A DNA stretch of 64,000 nucleotides from Gnetum montanum (GCA_015680685.1 MNCI01004480.1:162271-226270), one strand, 5' to 3'. Counted from the stretch's first letter, positions 11,553-24,099 are shown. The notes: generated from the sequence alone by a model not told the origin. Numbers and translations are program-made.

Positions 11553-12401
11553 CAATGAGTATACCCTATGCCCAACCATATGAATCACTAGCATTCACTA
11601 AGCGATTTGATCGAATTCCACAAACTTTAGCTCTCTAAGTACACTGGGTCTAGGAAGTGAATTTAACAAATGTGATTGTTGTCTTCTTAGTTCCACTTGT
11701 GAAGTACAAGTGTATGGTTAAGTTTAACTGAGGCATATTATTTTTATCATTTTATATTTTATTATTTAAGTTACCTATAATAATAATAAAGTAATTAAAT
11801 GCTTAATTAATCTAATAACCAGCTAATGCTTAACTAATCCTAACATAACCAACCATTCCCACTTTCCATACACATCTTGAATACATTACAATGCTACTAG
11901 GTTACCAAGAGTTAGGCACTACTAGGACTACCAAGCATTAAACATATGCTTGAAGTGGTCACACATATGTGCTTTTGTTATTCCTATGAATCAATTAGTT
12001 AAAGGAATTAAAAATAAAGTGCATGGATAATAAATACATTAAGTAAACATTAAAATATTTCCAAATGCTGCAAGGTTTGTGAAGAAAGATTGTCTTTATT
12101 GCCAGTCACACTAAGGTGCTCACATACATTAGTGCTCAAATAAATAATTGGACACTTCTCACTCCTACTATGGCCACTTAGAAAATATTCTAACTTTCAA
12201 GAGGAAAATTTGCGAGAGCTTCACTAAGAAACTAACTATAGAATGCCATAACTATTTCTAGTGATCACATATTATTAGCCAAATATTGACACTATGTTGA
12301 CGATGTCACATTAGCATATCAAACCATGTGTCAACATGATTTCATTGATGGGATCGCATTGATGAGATTGTGTTGATGCAGTCCATGAACATGACTTATC
12401 A
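11553..12401 (-). repeat. TE4 3' LTR (849 bp)
   Basis: It aligns with the TE2, TE3 and TE7 LTRs. The sense strand starts TGATAAGTC at 12401. The outer end has decayed from TCATCA to TCATTG. The adjoining polypurine tract is worn (GTTGTGGGCATA against GTCATGGGGGTA). Confidence 0.75.
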
Positions 12402-12650
12402 TATGCCCACAACTAAATGAAAACTCATCCTTGTGTAAACAAAAGGAGGAACAATTCTCTTACCAAATTTTTTGAAGGTATGGGATTATCCACTAACTAC
12501 TGACACATAGACTAGCACAAACAAACACTAAGTTCCCAAGTGTATGGATTTACAATGATTACAAAATTGAATGTTTAGAATAACAAAGTTGAATAACATG
12601 ATAAAAATGGACAACACAACTCCTCTAATAGTTGAAGATGAAGAAGAAAA

Positions 12651-15506
12651 TTAGATGATTCTAGGTGATGAAGGTTCTTGGGGTGCCAAATGATCTTCTC
12701 CAACCTCTAGTGCAAACGATTATTTAGGCAGCTATTGTGGTTATCTAATTGCAACTACAACTTTAGGTGGAGGATGGAAGGGATATAGCAATGCCTTCAT
12801 ATTATCCTCCTTACTTCTGGGATCATTCATGGTCCATGTAACATCACCAATGTGGACTACTATGGAAACATCCCAAAGATAGGGAATTGCTAGGAATAAC
12901 TTCTTGACATTGAAAAACTAGGTAACAAACTATTTGCATTCAATGTTGAACACCTTGAGTGCAATCTGTAGCTCTTGGTATTCATTCATGCCTTTGGCTA
13001 GGTTCTCTACTATTTATCTTTGTTCAGTCAACTTCACCTTGAGAACCTCAAGTTTCGCATTTACTATCTCAAGCTTCTACTTGGTCTCTTTATGATGCTT
13101 GAACTCTACCTTATATAGAAGATACAAGTTGGCCACTTATTTCTCCAATTCTAACCATAGCATGCCAATAGTTAGCATCACTAGGTTTGAGTAATGAAGG
13201 TTAGCAAGCTCCATATACTTTGTCATCTCTTTGATCTGTAGCTCCTTGAGGTAGATTTCACCCTTGTTGTACTTATTTAGTCCATTAAAGAGAGGTTGCT
13301 AGACATCACGTCCTTACTAGAGTTGCTAGAGGGTCTCATTTACCTTTGAATTTTCCAATTGAATGTGTTTCCTATTCAGCTCCTTTTACAAGTGAACTTG
13401 GTGCTTGTAATGAATTTTTACACTTTCGAACTTAAGGGCCTTGTTCTTCCATGTGGTGATTTCTATTGTAGACTTTGGGTATAAGGCACAGACCTCCCCC
13501 ATCGAGAGGTTTTGATTTTCTATATCCAACCTTCTCAATTTAGTTTTCACCCTAATAAGCTACTCTTGTTGTTGTTGGAAAAATGTTTACATTTGATCCC
13601 TTTGAGCTTCCATGTTTCATAGGTGATGGTTTTCAACAATCAATCTCATGTTCTCCTAACTGATCTTTGACAAGTCCTTTTGAATATTATATGTGGTGGC
13701 ATCTGCAAGGGCTTAGTTGAAGACTACTAACTCCTTTTTGTACTCAGTCTCTTTGACTTTTTGATGAATTTGTTAGAAATATTCATCTCTTAAAGTTGCT
13801 TAGTTGAGTATAGCAGGATCAGTGAGGCAAGTTCAAAGTTCTTCAACTTCCATAGTTAAGCGTTGGATCTTAGCTAAGGTTATTTCAAGTTGGGCTTCTA
13901 TGATAATGCATTTTCACTTTAACTCAAGTAGCTTTGACTGGGTTGCAGTGATGTTATTTGGAAGGTCAAAGACATCCAGAATTGGTTGGCTTATTCCTAC
14001 TAGTTAATCTAGTAAGTCCTCATGCTCAGTTGCACCAAATCTTCCACTTGATGCTCTTGCAAATACCTACATGTCTCTAAGTGTAGTTATATCTAGTATA
14101 GATGATGCAAGGGCATTGAGTGCTTTAGCCACTTTATTGGCACCCACTTCTACTACTATTTCTTGCTCTTGGTGCTACATCACTAAGAAAATAGCCCCTT
14201 CACCCTCCTCTAGACATATAGAGAAAGTAGCGGCATTCTAGAAATTTTTGAGAATTATGACTATCCTGAATGAGACATTGTTACTTCTCAAGTGCTAGGA
14301 TTTGACCTTGTGGGAATTTACATTTTTTAAGCAAAAAATAGTGGCATTACACCCTTCATCTAGCTAATGGATCAGGCCATCTCATTAAGATGGCTTATGG
14401 CTAGTCTATACATGGATGGGTTACCACCACTCGATCCTACCTTGTGTTGCTATAGGAGTTGCTCATAGAGTTTGTACATGCACTTAATGGTAGTGTGAGA
14501 CTTTAGTGTTGATTTTTCATGAGTGGGTGGTGGTGGTGGTGGTTTCTCCTCTTCTTTGATCATGATAGAGACCTTATCATTCATCATTTCTACCCAAGAG
14601 GTAGTAGGAGCATGTCTGATTGTGTCATTGGTATAGCAAACTATCCCTACCCTTTTGCATAACTTTCTGATGAGGCATGGGAAAGGAAGTCTCTTCCTTC
14701 CACATTTATTCTCCTTAAATTTCTTCTCTATCTTTAGATAGATCAGCTATGAAATGTTTATAAGGAACTTTTTACTTAGAGAAGTACATGCATAGGTGGA
14801 AAAGGTAGTCACCTTGCTAGGCCTCACTGTCAGATTGAGGTAGTAGGCTACCATCTTAAAATAAGCAAGCTCTGCCATGGTTAGTGCACCATACTCTTTG
14901 TGGTCCACTCCATAGAACCAATGGACTCACTTCTTTTTCACTTTCTAGGTCTACTTGGATTGAGATCTTTGCTAGATTTATTCTAGTTTTAGGAATGCAA
15001 AGGCCATGCCAGATGACCTCCATTGAGTAGGACACATTGATGTCCTTAATTTTCACTATGATGTCTTCCTACCTATTGTTCCAAAAGAGGTAAGTCTCTC
15101 TCATGTACCACTCCCCATTAGAAGTGATGATTGGCCACATGGGAGAGGTTTGTAGTTGGGACTTGACATTTTCTAGAGCAAAGTTTAGGAAAGTACCAAA
15201 GTTCAATTTCTAAAGAATTTAATGTTGGATATCACTAGACTTGATCTAATTTAGGAAAGCTTTGGTTAATGTGACCTTAAGGCATGACCTTGGTCCTAGT
15301 GTCTTGTCTCGGTGGGACTACTCTATTTTAGCTTCCAAAATGTATCAAAAAAATTCCACTTCAAGGTCCTCATGAAGAGGTCCCATTACATGCATTTCTA
15401 TAGCTTACTCTTGATCTTGTTCTTGTTGGCCCCTTCTAATTCTGGGTCATTTATCCCTTCATTGAAATGGTTCTCATTCCTGCTGGTGCTTTGGTTTTGG
15501 TGCCAT
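12651..15506 (-). pseudogene. TE4 ORF3: env-position protein, plant transposon protein-like plus coiled coil, broken
   Basis: This is the same ORF as in TE3, about 2.86 kb, starting at ATG 15506 directly after a splice-acceptor-like TATAG. The N-terminus reads MAPK and is basic. The middle carries KVTTFSTYACTSL and LPFPCLIRKLCKRVGI (about 14640-14820), matching the putative plant transposon protein domain known from Athila-type elements. The later part (about 13750-12950) is rich in Lys, Glu and Leu and likely coiled coil. The end, SSPRII then TAA at 12653-12651, lines up with TE3. Many stops and frameshifts are present. The position is that of Athila env-like genes, but the content I can read does not look like an envelope glycoprotein. 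Confidence 0.7.
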
Positions 15507-15540
15507 CTATAATCACAACATGATCAAGGATTAGCATTTT
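15507..15540 (-). promoter_or_regulatory. Candidate 3' splice site before TE4 ORF3
   Basis: The sense strand reads a branch-point-like TGCTAATC, then a T/G-rich stretch ending TGTGATTATAG directly at the ATG. The putative branch A is 24 bases from the AG, exactly as in TE5. The function is inferred. Confidence 0.55.
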
Positions 15541-17919
15541 CTATGTAACTTTGAAACACTTAAATACCTTATCTCTTTGGGTTAGTTACACTTGAATAAG
15601 TTGTGATCATGGCAGAATTGATTATTTTAATATTATTTTATTTTAATGTCCACAAAAGTTCATTGGAAGGGTTTAACTTTCATGGCTTAATGAATTTATT
15701 ATTATTTTATTAGTTAAACCTTATAGGAGTTAGAAAAAATTAGAATTTTTCTTAAAAACCTAAGGTTTGTATCCCTCATGACGTAAATCTCACCTCTTGT
15801 AGCTATAGGAATGAAAAATGAGATGAATTGAAAAAATGGTTTGAAAGTTATGGGCTCTGGAAGGTTTGGGCTTTGAAAAATGGCAAAAATTCCTCTATCT
15901 TTGGAAGAAAAATGGTAAAACGGCTAAGTGTTGGGTGGTACTTATAGGATTTTTTCCTTGCATCGATGGAATCTCATTAATAGGATCACATCGACGTAAT
16001 CAACTATATAGATAGGATCTTGTCAACATAGCTGTTGACCAAAGTTATACTTTTAAAAAAGTTGAGAAAGACAAAGAGTTTTTGCACCAAATTGGAGTCC
16101 AATGGAAGCCCATGAAGCCTAGAACATGATGAAATGCATGAAGAGGGCTTGATTGTTCATAAAGAAGGAGTTTGGATGAGGAAAAGAATGGAGAAACACC
16201 ATGAAGGAGCACATAACTAGATGCAATTGATGAAAAATGCAAAAGATTTGAATGCACAAATGCCTAAGGATAAGGAACTTAACTAGCCCAACTAAGGAAA
16301 ATGCAAGTGGGTCCTCCCCATAGTAGGCTCATGCCCTTGTTGTCTTTGCATATCCTCAAACCAAGGAGTCCATAAGCCCCACAGTTGATTAATGGTTAAA
16401 GTATGTTAAGGACCAAATCATGAAAGAGTCTACCTAAGAATTTTAATGTATCAAACTAAGACATTAAAACAAACATGAAAAATGATAGTGAGATGAGTAA
16501 TGGATAGCATTAGTGGATGAGGAAAAGAGTGTAATGGAGATCTATATTGAGGTCACATGAAGTCCCTTGTGGATTTCGTGGTTAATATGACTTGATAACA
16601 TCCATACTTAGTTTTAACTGAAACTAAACATTTTTAGTAACTTCACATTGACACTCCATGATTGGCCCACCCTTTCAAGACACAAGAGCATTCCCATAAA
16701 TCAATCACCATTCCTAAAAGAGAAGAAAATAGAAGCAAGAATTGAGATAGACCTTAGTTAGAGGGGACCTTTAGGCATGGGTAACATGTCTTTTTAGTCC
16801 CATAACCTTATAGCTCATTATTTCATCTAAGAGATGTGCTTTGAATTTTCATTATTGTTTTTTTTTATTTTTTTGTTTTATATTTTTATATTTTTGGATG
16901 GGAACCACACCATGCAAAGATTTTTAGCTTCCTATTATTGGTCGATAGTAGAATAGTGAGAAATTTATGAAAACACTCATGCATTCAAGAGGTTAGGCAA
17001 GTACAAAGGGCATCAAATCCCCTTGAAGTCACACCATTGTCTATCCATTTAATTCTTCCCAAGTTTGAAAACTACTAAAGCCAGAAATTTGTTAAAAGTT
17101 TTATTAAGGAAGGGACCTCATATTTCCACAACAAGGAATACCATAGAGTTCTGTGGATGGGTGGATGATGCGGACTCATTGCCTATTTCATAAAAAAGAA
17201 ACCATGTCTTAGTTATCAACACCAAAATTCAAAGATAGAATTTAGACATTATCAATCAAATGACATTATAGTACAAACCATCATTAATAGCAACTATAGT
17301 TGCACTTAGTCCTGGCAACAATGAAGAAAAACAAAATAAAATGAGACATTAGGAAAACATTAGAAAAATTAAAAATAAATAAAGTAAAACATAGAAGAAA
17401 TTATAAAATATTTAAGAAATTAGAAAAAAGTAATAAAGATGGTGTGAAAAATGATGTCAAAACAAAAATGTGAACAAAAAAGTGTAAAAACTAAGAAGTC
17501 ACTTTAAATGGTCAACATGGATGACCATCTCCCCCATGACTAAGTTGGAAAGAGGAGGTCTAAAAAATTGAGTGTGCCTATCCATATGTTGAGGTGTTCT
17601 AGTCACTGGCTCTCTTAAGCTCATGGAAAGGTTTGATTTGTTGCATGTTAATCAATAATTTGTTGTTTGGACTTTCAAGTTTGTATATTAACATGGCTTT
17701 AGAAGGAAAGTTTCTTAGATAACATAATGCCCTTCTCACAATGTTTGGAACTTAGCTCTTTGTGGTACATGTGTGGGGTTCCAATAAAGGACCTTATCTC
17801 TTGGTTAAAATTTTACTTTCCTTATTCTAAGGTGATGTCATTGCTTGTTGAATACCTTGTGTAACTTGTTAGATAATAGGGCATCAATTTTCATCTAGCA
17901 AGTTAAGATTCATTAGTCT
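15541..17919 (-). other. TE4 non-coding region between integrase and ORF3
   Basis: About 2.4 kb without coding signal. It includes a polypurine-tract-like motif just after integrase (CTTAGTCATGGGGG, 17531-17544), a T-rich stretch near 16855-16900 and the conserved GGGCATGAGCC block (about 16300-16390). The T-rich stretch and the block also occur in TE7 and TE9. Confidence 0.7.
15915..16035 (-). promoter_or_regulatory. U3-like internal promoter block upstream of TE4 ORF3
   Basis: The sense strand holds TTGAC/GTCAA and CATCGATG inverted motifs like those upstream of the TATA box in the LTRs, followed by TCCTATAAGTACC. It lies about 420 bp upstream of the ORF3 ATG and far from either LTR. TE3 keeps the CATCGATG and a TATATA box at the matching place (5302-5330). 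Confidence 0.45.
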
Positions 17920-18770
17920 TTATTTTTGTGCTAGACTTAGGTCAAGGTCAAGGTCATAAGTAGTTGAAAGTGTACAGAGTTTTGCTTGAATTGGAACTGT
18001 TGGTAATTTTTCATACATGAGCTCATAGAAAGAGTAGCCAATAGGAAGTTTCCAAGTGAAGAGGTAGGCCCAAAGGGCATCATTGAATTTTGTGTTCCAA
18101 GCTATCCTATATATACTAACAATTCTTATTAGTATCTTTGTTATTTCCCTATTTGTAACCTTTCCTTGACCATTAGCTTGGGGGTGGTAGGGTCTTGTTA
18201 ATTTATGTTCAACCCCCAAACATTTCATAAGCTTTCAAAAGGTAGTGCTGGTAAAATGAGTATCATTATCAGAAATAAGTGCACATGGCACACCAAACTT
18301 GTTTACAAAATTTTTGTTGTACAAACTAAGAAACTATAGAAGATGTACAATTGGTAATGGCCACAACTTTTACCCATTTTGTACAATAGTCAACAATGAC
18401 AATGATGTATGCCTTTCCATTTAAGATTGGTGAGATGAGACCCATGAAGTCAATGCCCCAAATGTTCAATGGCTTTAGTGGTTGGATCCACTACTGAGGT
18501 TCCTCCATATGAGTAGTTATTCCACCATCACGTTGGTAGCATTTACAAGAGCAGATGAATTAGTGAGCATCCTTGAAGAGTATTGGCCAATAATACCTTA
18601 CCATGAGAACCTTAATGGCAATGCATCTCCTAGCATAGTGACCTTCACAAGGACCCTCATGAGCATCTTGGAGAATGAGTAGTTGACTAGCATCAAGTAT
18701 GCACCACTAAACCAGGCCATCGACAGACACCTTGTAAAGATGTTCATTGATTTCCATGAAGTGTTTCACC
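17920..18770 (-). pseudogene. pol: TE4 integrase, broken
   Basis: The sense strand shows part of the zinc finger (CYQRDGGIT, about 18500-18540) and the core with NIWGIDFMG carrying the first Asp. The downstream ORF (18228-17920) begins MKCLGVEHKLTRPYHPQANGQ. The catalytic Glu has become Lys: NGQGKVTNREI instead of NGQxEVSNREI. The ORF ends in the DLDLDL...LAQK stretch that also appears in TE9. Stops and frame changes divide the gene, so it cannot be active. Confidence 0.85.
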
Positions 18771-18879
18771 TACTAAAGAAATTTTTGTTTCTTCCTATGA
18801 TCCAACTCTTATGGCATCTCCTGAGTGAGAAGATAGGTGAGAATGCCATTGTACTAGTTTGATTCATTACACATTTATT

Positions 18880-19430
18880 CAATTATAACCTTAACAAAGA
18901 GTAGTTCATTAGGAAATTAATCTAAAAGTGTGCTCTCCTCTTCTTTTTTGTTCCATTGTAACTAAGATAAGTGGTTAGCTACCATGTTCTTGGTTTCTTT
19001 TCAATCTACCATTGTGAGTTCAAATTCCTGTAAGATCACTAGCCATCGTATGACATGAGGGCTTATGATTGGTTTATTCATGAGGAACTGAATTGCACTA
19101 TGATCTATGTGCAAAAGCACTTTATATCCAAGCACATAGTGCTTGAATTTCTCCAAAGAAAACACCACTACCATAAATTATTTCTTAGTTGTGATGTAAT
19201 TCAGCTACACACCCACAATGCTTTTGCTTATGTAGTGGATGTAGTAAGAAGTTTCTGATCATCTAGCTATGTGAGGATGACTCCTAAAGCATAATTTGAT
19301 ACATCTATCATGATGTGAAATGGTCTGAACCAGTTAGGTTCTCATAGAATTGGAGTTTCCATAAGCTTCTACTTGGGATGTTGGAGCATCCTTCTTTGTC
19401 AGCTCCACCAACGATTTAGTGATCTTAGAG
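18880..19430 (-). pseudogene. pol: TE4 RNase H region, broken
   Basis: The sense translation contains FRPFHIMIDVSNYALGVIL (about 19280-19350). This is the start of the Ty3-type RNase H fold with its first catalytic Asp. The domain removes RNA from the RNA/DNA hybrid during reverse transcription. It lies between RT and integrase as expected and is broken by stops. Confidence 0.7.
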
Positions 19431-19479
19431 AAATTTTCCTTGAATCATCAGTAGTAGCCAGTGTGTCCAAGAAATGACC

Positions 19480-20200
19480 TCATATCTTTGACTATTTTTA
19501 GCTGTCTAGTAATTCCTTGGATGATCCTTATTTTTTTAAGGTCTACCTCAATCCATTTCTCTAAAATTCTATGCCCAAGAACAATGCCTTTTTAAACCAT
19601 CAAGTGGTTTTTCTACTAGTTGAGCTAAAGGTTTGTGTCCACACTTCATTTTAGCACTTGCTCAAGATAGTCTAAGGCATGCTCAAATGTAGCCCCATAG
19701 GTGGAGAATTCATCTATGAAAACTTCCATTATGCTATGAATGTGTCATTAGAAGATGCTTAGAATAAGGCATTGGAATGTGATAGGGGCATTTCATAGGC
19801 CAAAGGGCATCTTTTTATATGAAAATATCCCCCAAAAACTCATGAATGTAGTTGTAGCCTAATCATCTAATGCAATCTGGATTTGGTTATAGACACTATA
19901 ACCATCTAGAAAGCTATAGTAACAATTCCTAGAAATGGTGTCCAACACTTGGTCCACAAATGGCAATGAAAAGTGGTCTTTGTATGTTATCATATTCAAT
20001 AGTTTGAAATCGATATAGATATTCCACTTTCCACCTTTCTTTGGCACTGTCACAACTAGGCCAATCCACTTGCTATCTGCAATGGGATAGATGTACCTCA
20101 CCTTGAGGAGTTGTTCAAACTCCTCTTTGATAATCTGCTTGAGTTTGGGATTCAACCACTGTTGTAGCTACCTCTTTGGCTTGATGGAAGGATCTGTGTA
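19480..20200 (-). pseudogene. pol: TE4 reverse transcriptase, broken
   Basis: The best frame (20155-19859) reads MNPKLKQIIKEEFEQLL, then YPIADSKWIG, VPKKGGKWNIYIDF, DHFSLPFVDQVLD and YSFLDGYSVYNQI. These are the fingers and palm of a Ty3 RT with the FLDGYS form seen in Athila elements. Further on, the catalytic F-x-D-D box is altered to FIDE (about 19707-19723; TE9 keeps FMDD). Together with stops, this makes it inactive. RT converts element RNA to DNA in cytoplasmic particles. Confidence 0.9.
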
Positions 20201-20586
20201 GATACAACGCTAACATATCCTAGGATCAATCCCTATGAGTTCAAGATATGACCAAGCAAAGGTTGTTGGTCATTTGTTGACCACATCTAATAGCTTCTTT
20301 TTTTACATAGGAGAAAAGTTGGCATTGATGATAATTGACTTCTCATTGTTTATAAATATTCCATTTCAACTAGTAGAGGTTAAAGCTCAAGGAGCTCATG
20401 TTTGAAACTTTTATGGATCTCCAACTCTTTCCAATTGGTTTCATCAAATTCATCATCAAGGAGTTGGCAATGAACTTGCTCTAGTTCATCCATGCCTTCA
20501 ACATAGGCACTCATAAGACTCTTAATTGATTTCATGCATATCATTGAACTATTTTTAGAATCAGATGTTAGCCACTAGATGCCCTC

Positions 20587-21100
20587 CTACTTTTTGGTTG
20601 TTGTGTACAAGCACATTTGAATTTCTATCATATTTGCAGACTTTTTGCATGCTATGATAAATGTACATTTTATGGACCATAATTTTTGCACAGAGTTGCA
20701 TCCTATGTCACTATACATGATGCATGGAATGCACATCCTCTTTATCTTTTCAAAATCATTCTCCTTGAAAATTTCCAAGGAAAGTTCTTTGAATCCCAAC
20801 TATGCATCAATGGCAATCATCTAAGCCTTTTCCCTGATGATTGGAAAGTCTCCCATGTAGTTATCAACGCAAATCACTAGGATGTTAGCAAGATAGGACC
20901 ACCCATAGACAGTGGTCACAATGTCCTACACTAATCCCAAAGAAACAATGATGGACTAATCTACCAACTTAAGAAGAATGTTGCTCTTCTTGAGTGGAGG
21001 TAGGTTCCAGACTTTATACATCTTATGAGAAATCAGATTTACACCAAAACTTGAGTCTAGAAGAGCCTTTCAAGGGTCCTTTCTAGCAATTTGAAGGTAA
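20587..21100 (-). pseudogene. pol: TE4 aspartic protease, broken
   Basis: The sense translation carries KALLDSSFGVNLIS (about 21035-21075), the retropepsin active site with DSG changed to DSS. The region downstream reads GDFPII and ends in the GFKELSLEIFKENDFEKIK stretch (20799-20587), which corresponds to TE7 protease 53700-53640. Retropepsin cuts Gag-Pol into its mature proteins. It lies between the Gag tail and RT. Confidence 0.75.
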
Positions 21101-21329
21101 ATAAGGGGACTCCTAGGATTAGATCTTTTCCTAAGAAGGTCTCTAGCCTTAATCTAATCCATTATCTCATGGGTCAACATCACGGTATGCACTTTGGGAG
21201 GGATTTGATTTGAAGGGTTCTCGAATGATGAAGTAGAAGATAAGGGAGAAGAAGGGTCATTAATTGTAGATGTATGTGAGGGTTTTGAAGGATTTGTGGT
21301 TCAAAAGAATAGTCTTTTTTGGGGTTTAT

Positions 21330-22899
21330 TTTCTAAACCACTCAGCTGAGGAGCTCACTGTAAGTTAACAACCCTTGTAGCATTCCTTTTCTGTGGTTGG
21401 GTAGGAATTTCATCCTTCATGGATGGAGTTGGTGGCATTTGACTTGAGGGTGGAGGTATAGGTGCAAAAGGATGAGGAAGGTAGAATGGAAATGGAGATT
21501 TCCCTCTTGGAGATTGAGCTTTGTAATATTTAGGAGGGTACTAGTGGTGTTGAAAGGAGGCATGATTGGAAGAGTCACATGGAGAAATTGATTGCTAAAC
21601 ATAATACCTATAGGAATCTGGCTACTGATAAGGGTATTGCTACCTTGGATGTGGCATCCTACATGACTATGGATGCTACCATTATTGGTACTACTGATGA
21701 GGTTGTGGTGGAGCTCCACTTGGATAATAGGCTTGTTGTTGGTGGAACTTTTTATAGTTGCCTTGAGGATAAGGCAACCTCCTGTGTGCTTACCTTCTTG
21801 CCAATCTAAGATTTAGAGCATACATCCCAAACTTCTTCAAGTGCAACATAATTAGGCAACATCCCTTAGGATGCTTATAGTGGCAGATGTAACACCCACC
21901 ATCATCATCTATTTCAAACTCTACAACCTCATCTGTGGTAGTAGTTTTTTCCTTACCCCTTTTATGGGAATGTTTAGCTTCTTTCATTCTCCTTTAGTCA
22001 TGACTACTACTTTTTTCTTTGGATGCTTTAGCAATTTTAAGAGCATATTGGAATTTTTTGTCCAAAGAATCCCACATTTTCTCTACCTTGGCCAATATTT
22101 CAGAAATAGATTTTTGGATCGGCAAGGTCTTATGTTGCACCACTTCATCAAGCAGTGCCTCCTCCTTGTTATCACAAAATAAAACTTTCCTTTTTTAGAT
22201 GGAAGGATCCCAGTTGTACTCCTCTACACTTTTCCTTTTCTAAAACTCATCTTCTTCTTTGGCCACCTCTTGAATGAGTCTTTGGATCTAATGGGCTCTA
22301 AGTTTTAAAAATCTTCCTTGGGAATAGACCCCAAGAGTTCTCCTTATTTTTGTTCAAAGCCCATCTATGATCTGGTGGAACTACTCGCTTTGAGAAAAGC
22401 CATGGCCTGGGCACCTATGCAATAGAGAGTATTATCTACTCATGGCTACATCCAAGGATTCATGTGTTCCTTGTCTCTACCCTTGGATTTGTTTTCTTAG
22501 ATTGGACACTTGGGAGTACATTTAATACTTGTTGTTGAAGAGCTCAAGCATCGTACTCCATAGTTTGATTACTTTCATTTCTAAGGATCAGTACCAGCTT
22601 TCAGCTTCCTTGATAAGCATCCTTGGCAATAGCTTCAATTTTTGCCATTCATTCTCCACATTTTGCAAGACACAAACATCATGAAAGGCTTGAAGATGAT
22701 TTTGTGGATCTAAGTTATATTTTCTCTCAAACTTGAGGATATTATTCATATCAAACCTTTTAATTTTGATATCTTTCACATGTCTTGTTGGAATTCTCAT
22801 AGCCTCTACAATGTTCAACATGCTCCTAGTTGCAAGCAAATGCTCATCATAATCATAGCATCTATGATGACCATGATGCCTATGATGTCCTTTGCTATC
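21330..22899 (-). pseudogene. gag: TE4 Gag, C-terminal part
   Basis: This continues the Gag reading interrupted by TE5. The ORF 22839-22588 (MLATRSMLNIVEAMRIP...NLDPQNHLQAFHD...EWQKLKLLPRMLIKEAESWY) is the retrotransposon Gag capsid domain and matches TE7 Gag closely. A zinc knuckle (CYICHYKHPKGCC, about 21850-21895) follows, then a Pro/Tyr-rich tail. Gag forms the cytoplasmic particle and binds element RNA. Stops and frameshifts are present. Confidence 0.85.
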
Positions 22900-23973
22900 T
22901 GATGAATCATGGTTTGCCAGTTGCTGATATTGAAACCTTGTTAAGCAGGTGCTGATATCGGACCCTTGTTAACTAGGTGCTAATATCGGACCCTTGTTAT
23001 CAAATGAGTCCCAATATCAGACACCTGATATCAAACCCCCGATTTTAGACACCCGATATCAGACCCCTAATATCAGGTATGCGATATCAGAGATAACGTC
23101 AACTAGGTTGCGTTGACGAAGCCCTGTCAATGCGGCCATGTCAATGTGACCCCATCGATGCATCTTTCCACATGTTGACGTGGCCTCGTCAATGCATAGT
23201 TTATTTTTCGCTATAAATATGCATGCACTCACCACATTTAGTCATCCTATGTTCAAGTTGTAGCGAAGCTCTTGCAGTTTTTTTCCATAGGAGTTAAACT
23301 ATTTTCCCAAGTGCATGCCCACAGTGTGATGCTTGTAATTGTACAAAACCTTTATTTAAGTGTGACATACTTGGACACGCACATGATCAACAATAAATAT
23401 TGAGCTTACTTCATCATTTCAACATTCACTTATTTTTAATTTTTTAATTGTTATTATTAATTGTTATTGTTATTTATTATTTTCTTAGTTAATATTTCAT
23501 TACCATAATTCACTATTCTTATTGATAAATGCAGAATGAGTACGACTTAGTCATGAATATTGAAGTGTAACTACTTGGTAACCCAGTAGTGTATCTAGGA
23601 GCACTCAAGTAATATACACTTGGTAAGCCCAGAAGTAGTACACGAGATCCAAGATGTGTACGGATGATTAAGGATGAATGCTCATCACACTTAGGCTATC
23701 TTAGATTCTCTTCTCCCACTCTCTCTTAGCTAAAACAAAGTTATTTTCCATTGCCTCTAGGAGTAGCACTAGTTTAGGCCCACATCATACACCTCACTCT
23801 AGACTAAACCATACGTGACAAAGCAAATACTAGTCCAGGTGGGAAGACAACAAACTACGATCAACATGTAATGATCTAGATACCACAACTAGCCCGTCCG
23901 CAGAGTTTGACCAGATCGTGCATGAACGCTTGTATTCATATGGTTGAGTGTAGGGGTACCTTGCCACTCATCA
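22900..23973 (+). repeat. TE5 5' LTR (1074 bp)
   Basis: It begins TGATGAATCATGG and ends CCACTCATCA. The U3 start is a series of GATATC-centred units (22920-23090), then TTGACG/CGTCAA motifs, then a TATA box (GCTATAAATATGC, about 23210-23222). AATAAA lies near 23393. Confidence 0.92.
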
Positions 23974-23996
23974 TTGGCACTATTGCCAAGGATGGT
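23974..23996 (+). other. TE5 primer binding site, tRNA-Asp type
   Basis: TTGGCACTATTGCCAAGG directly follows the LTR. It resembles the complement of plant tRNA-Asp 3' ends (TGGCGCCGTTGCCGGGG) with several transitions. TE7 keeps a better copy. Confidence 0.7.
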
Positions 23997-24099
23997 ACTA
24001 GCCCCCTAGATTAGTTATATCATCCACAATGGCTGTAAGGAAGCATTAACGATATATCTTTTGGAAAGAAGGTAATTGCGAATAAGTTACACATAATTC

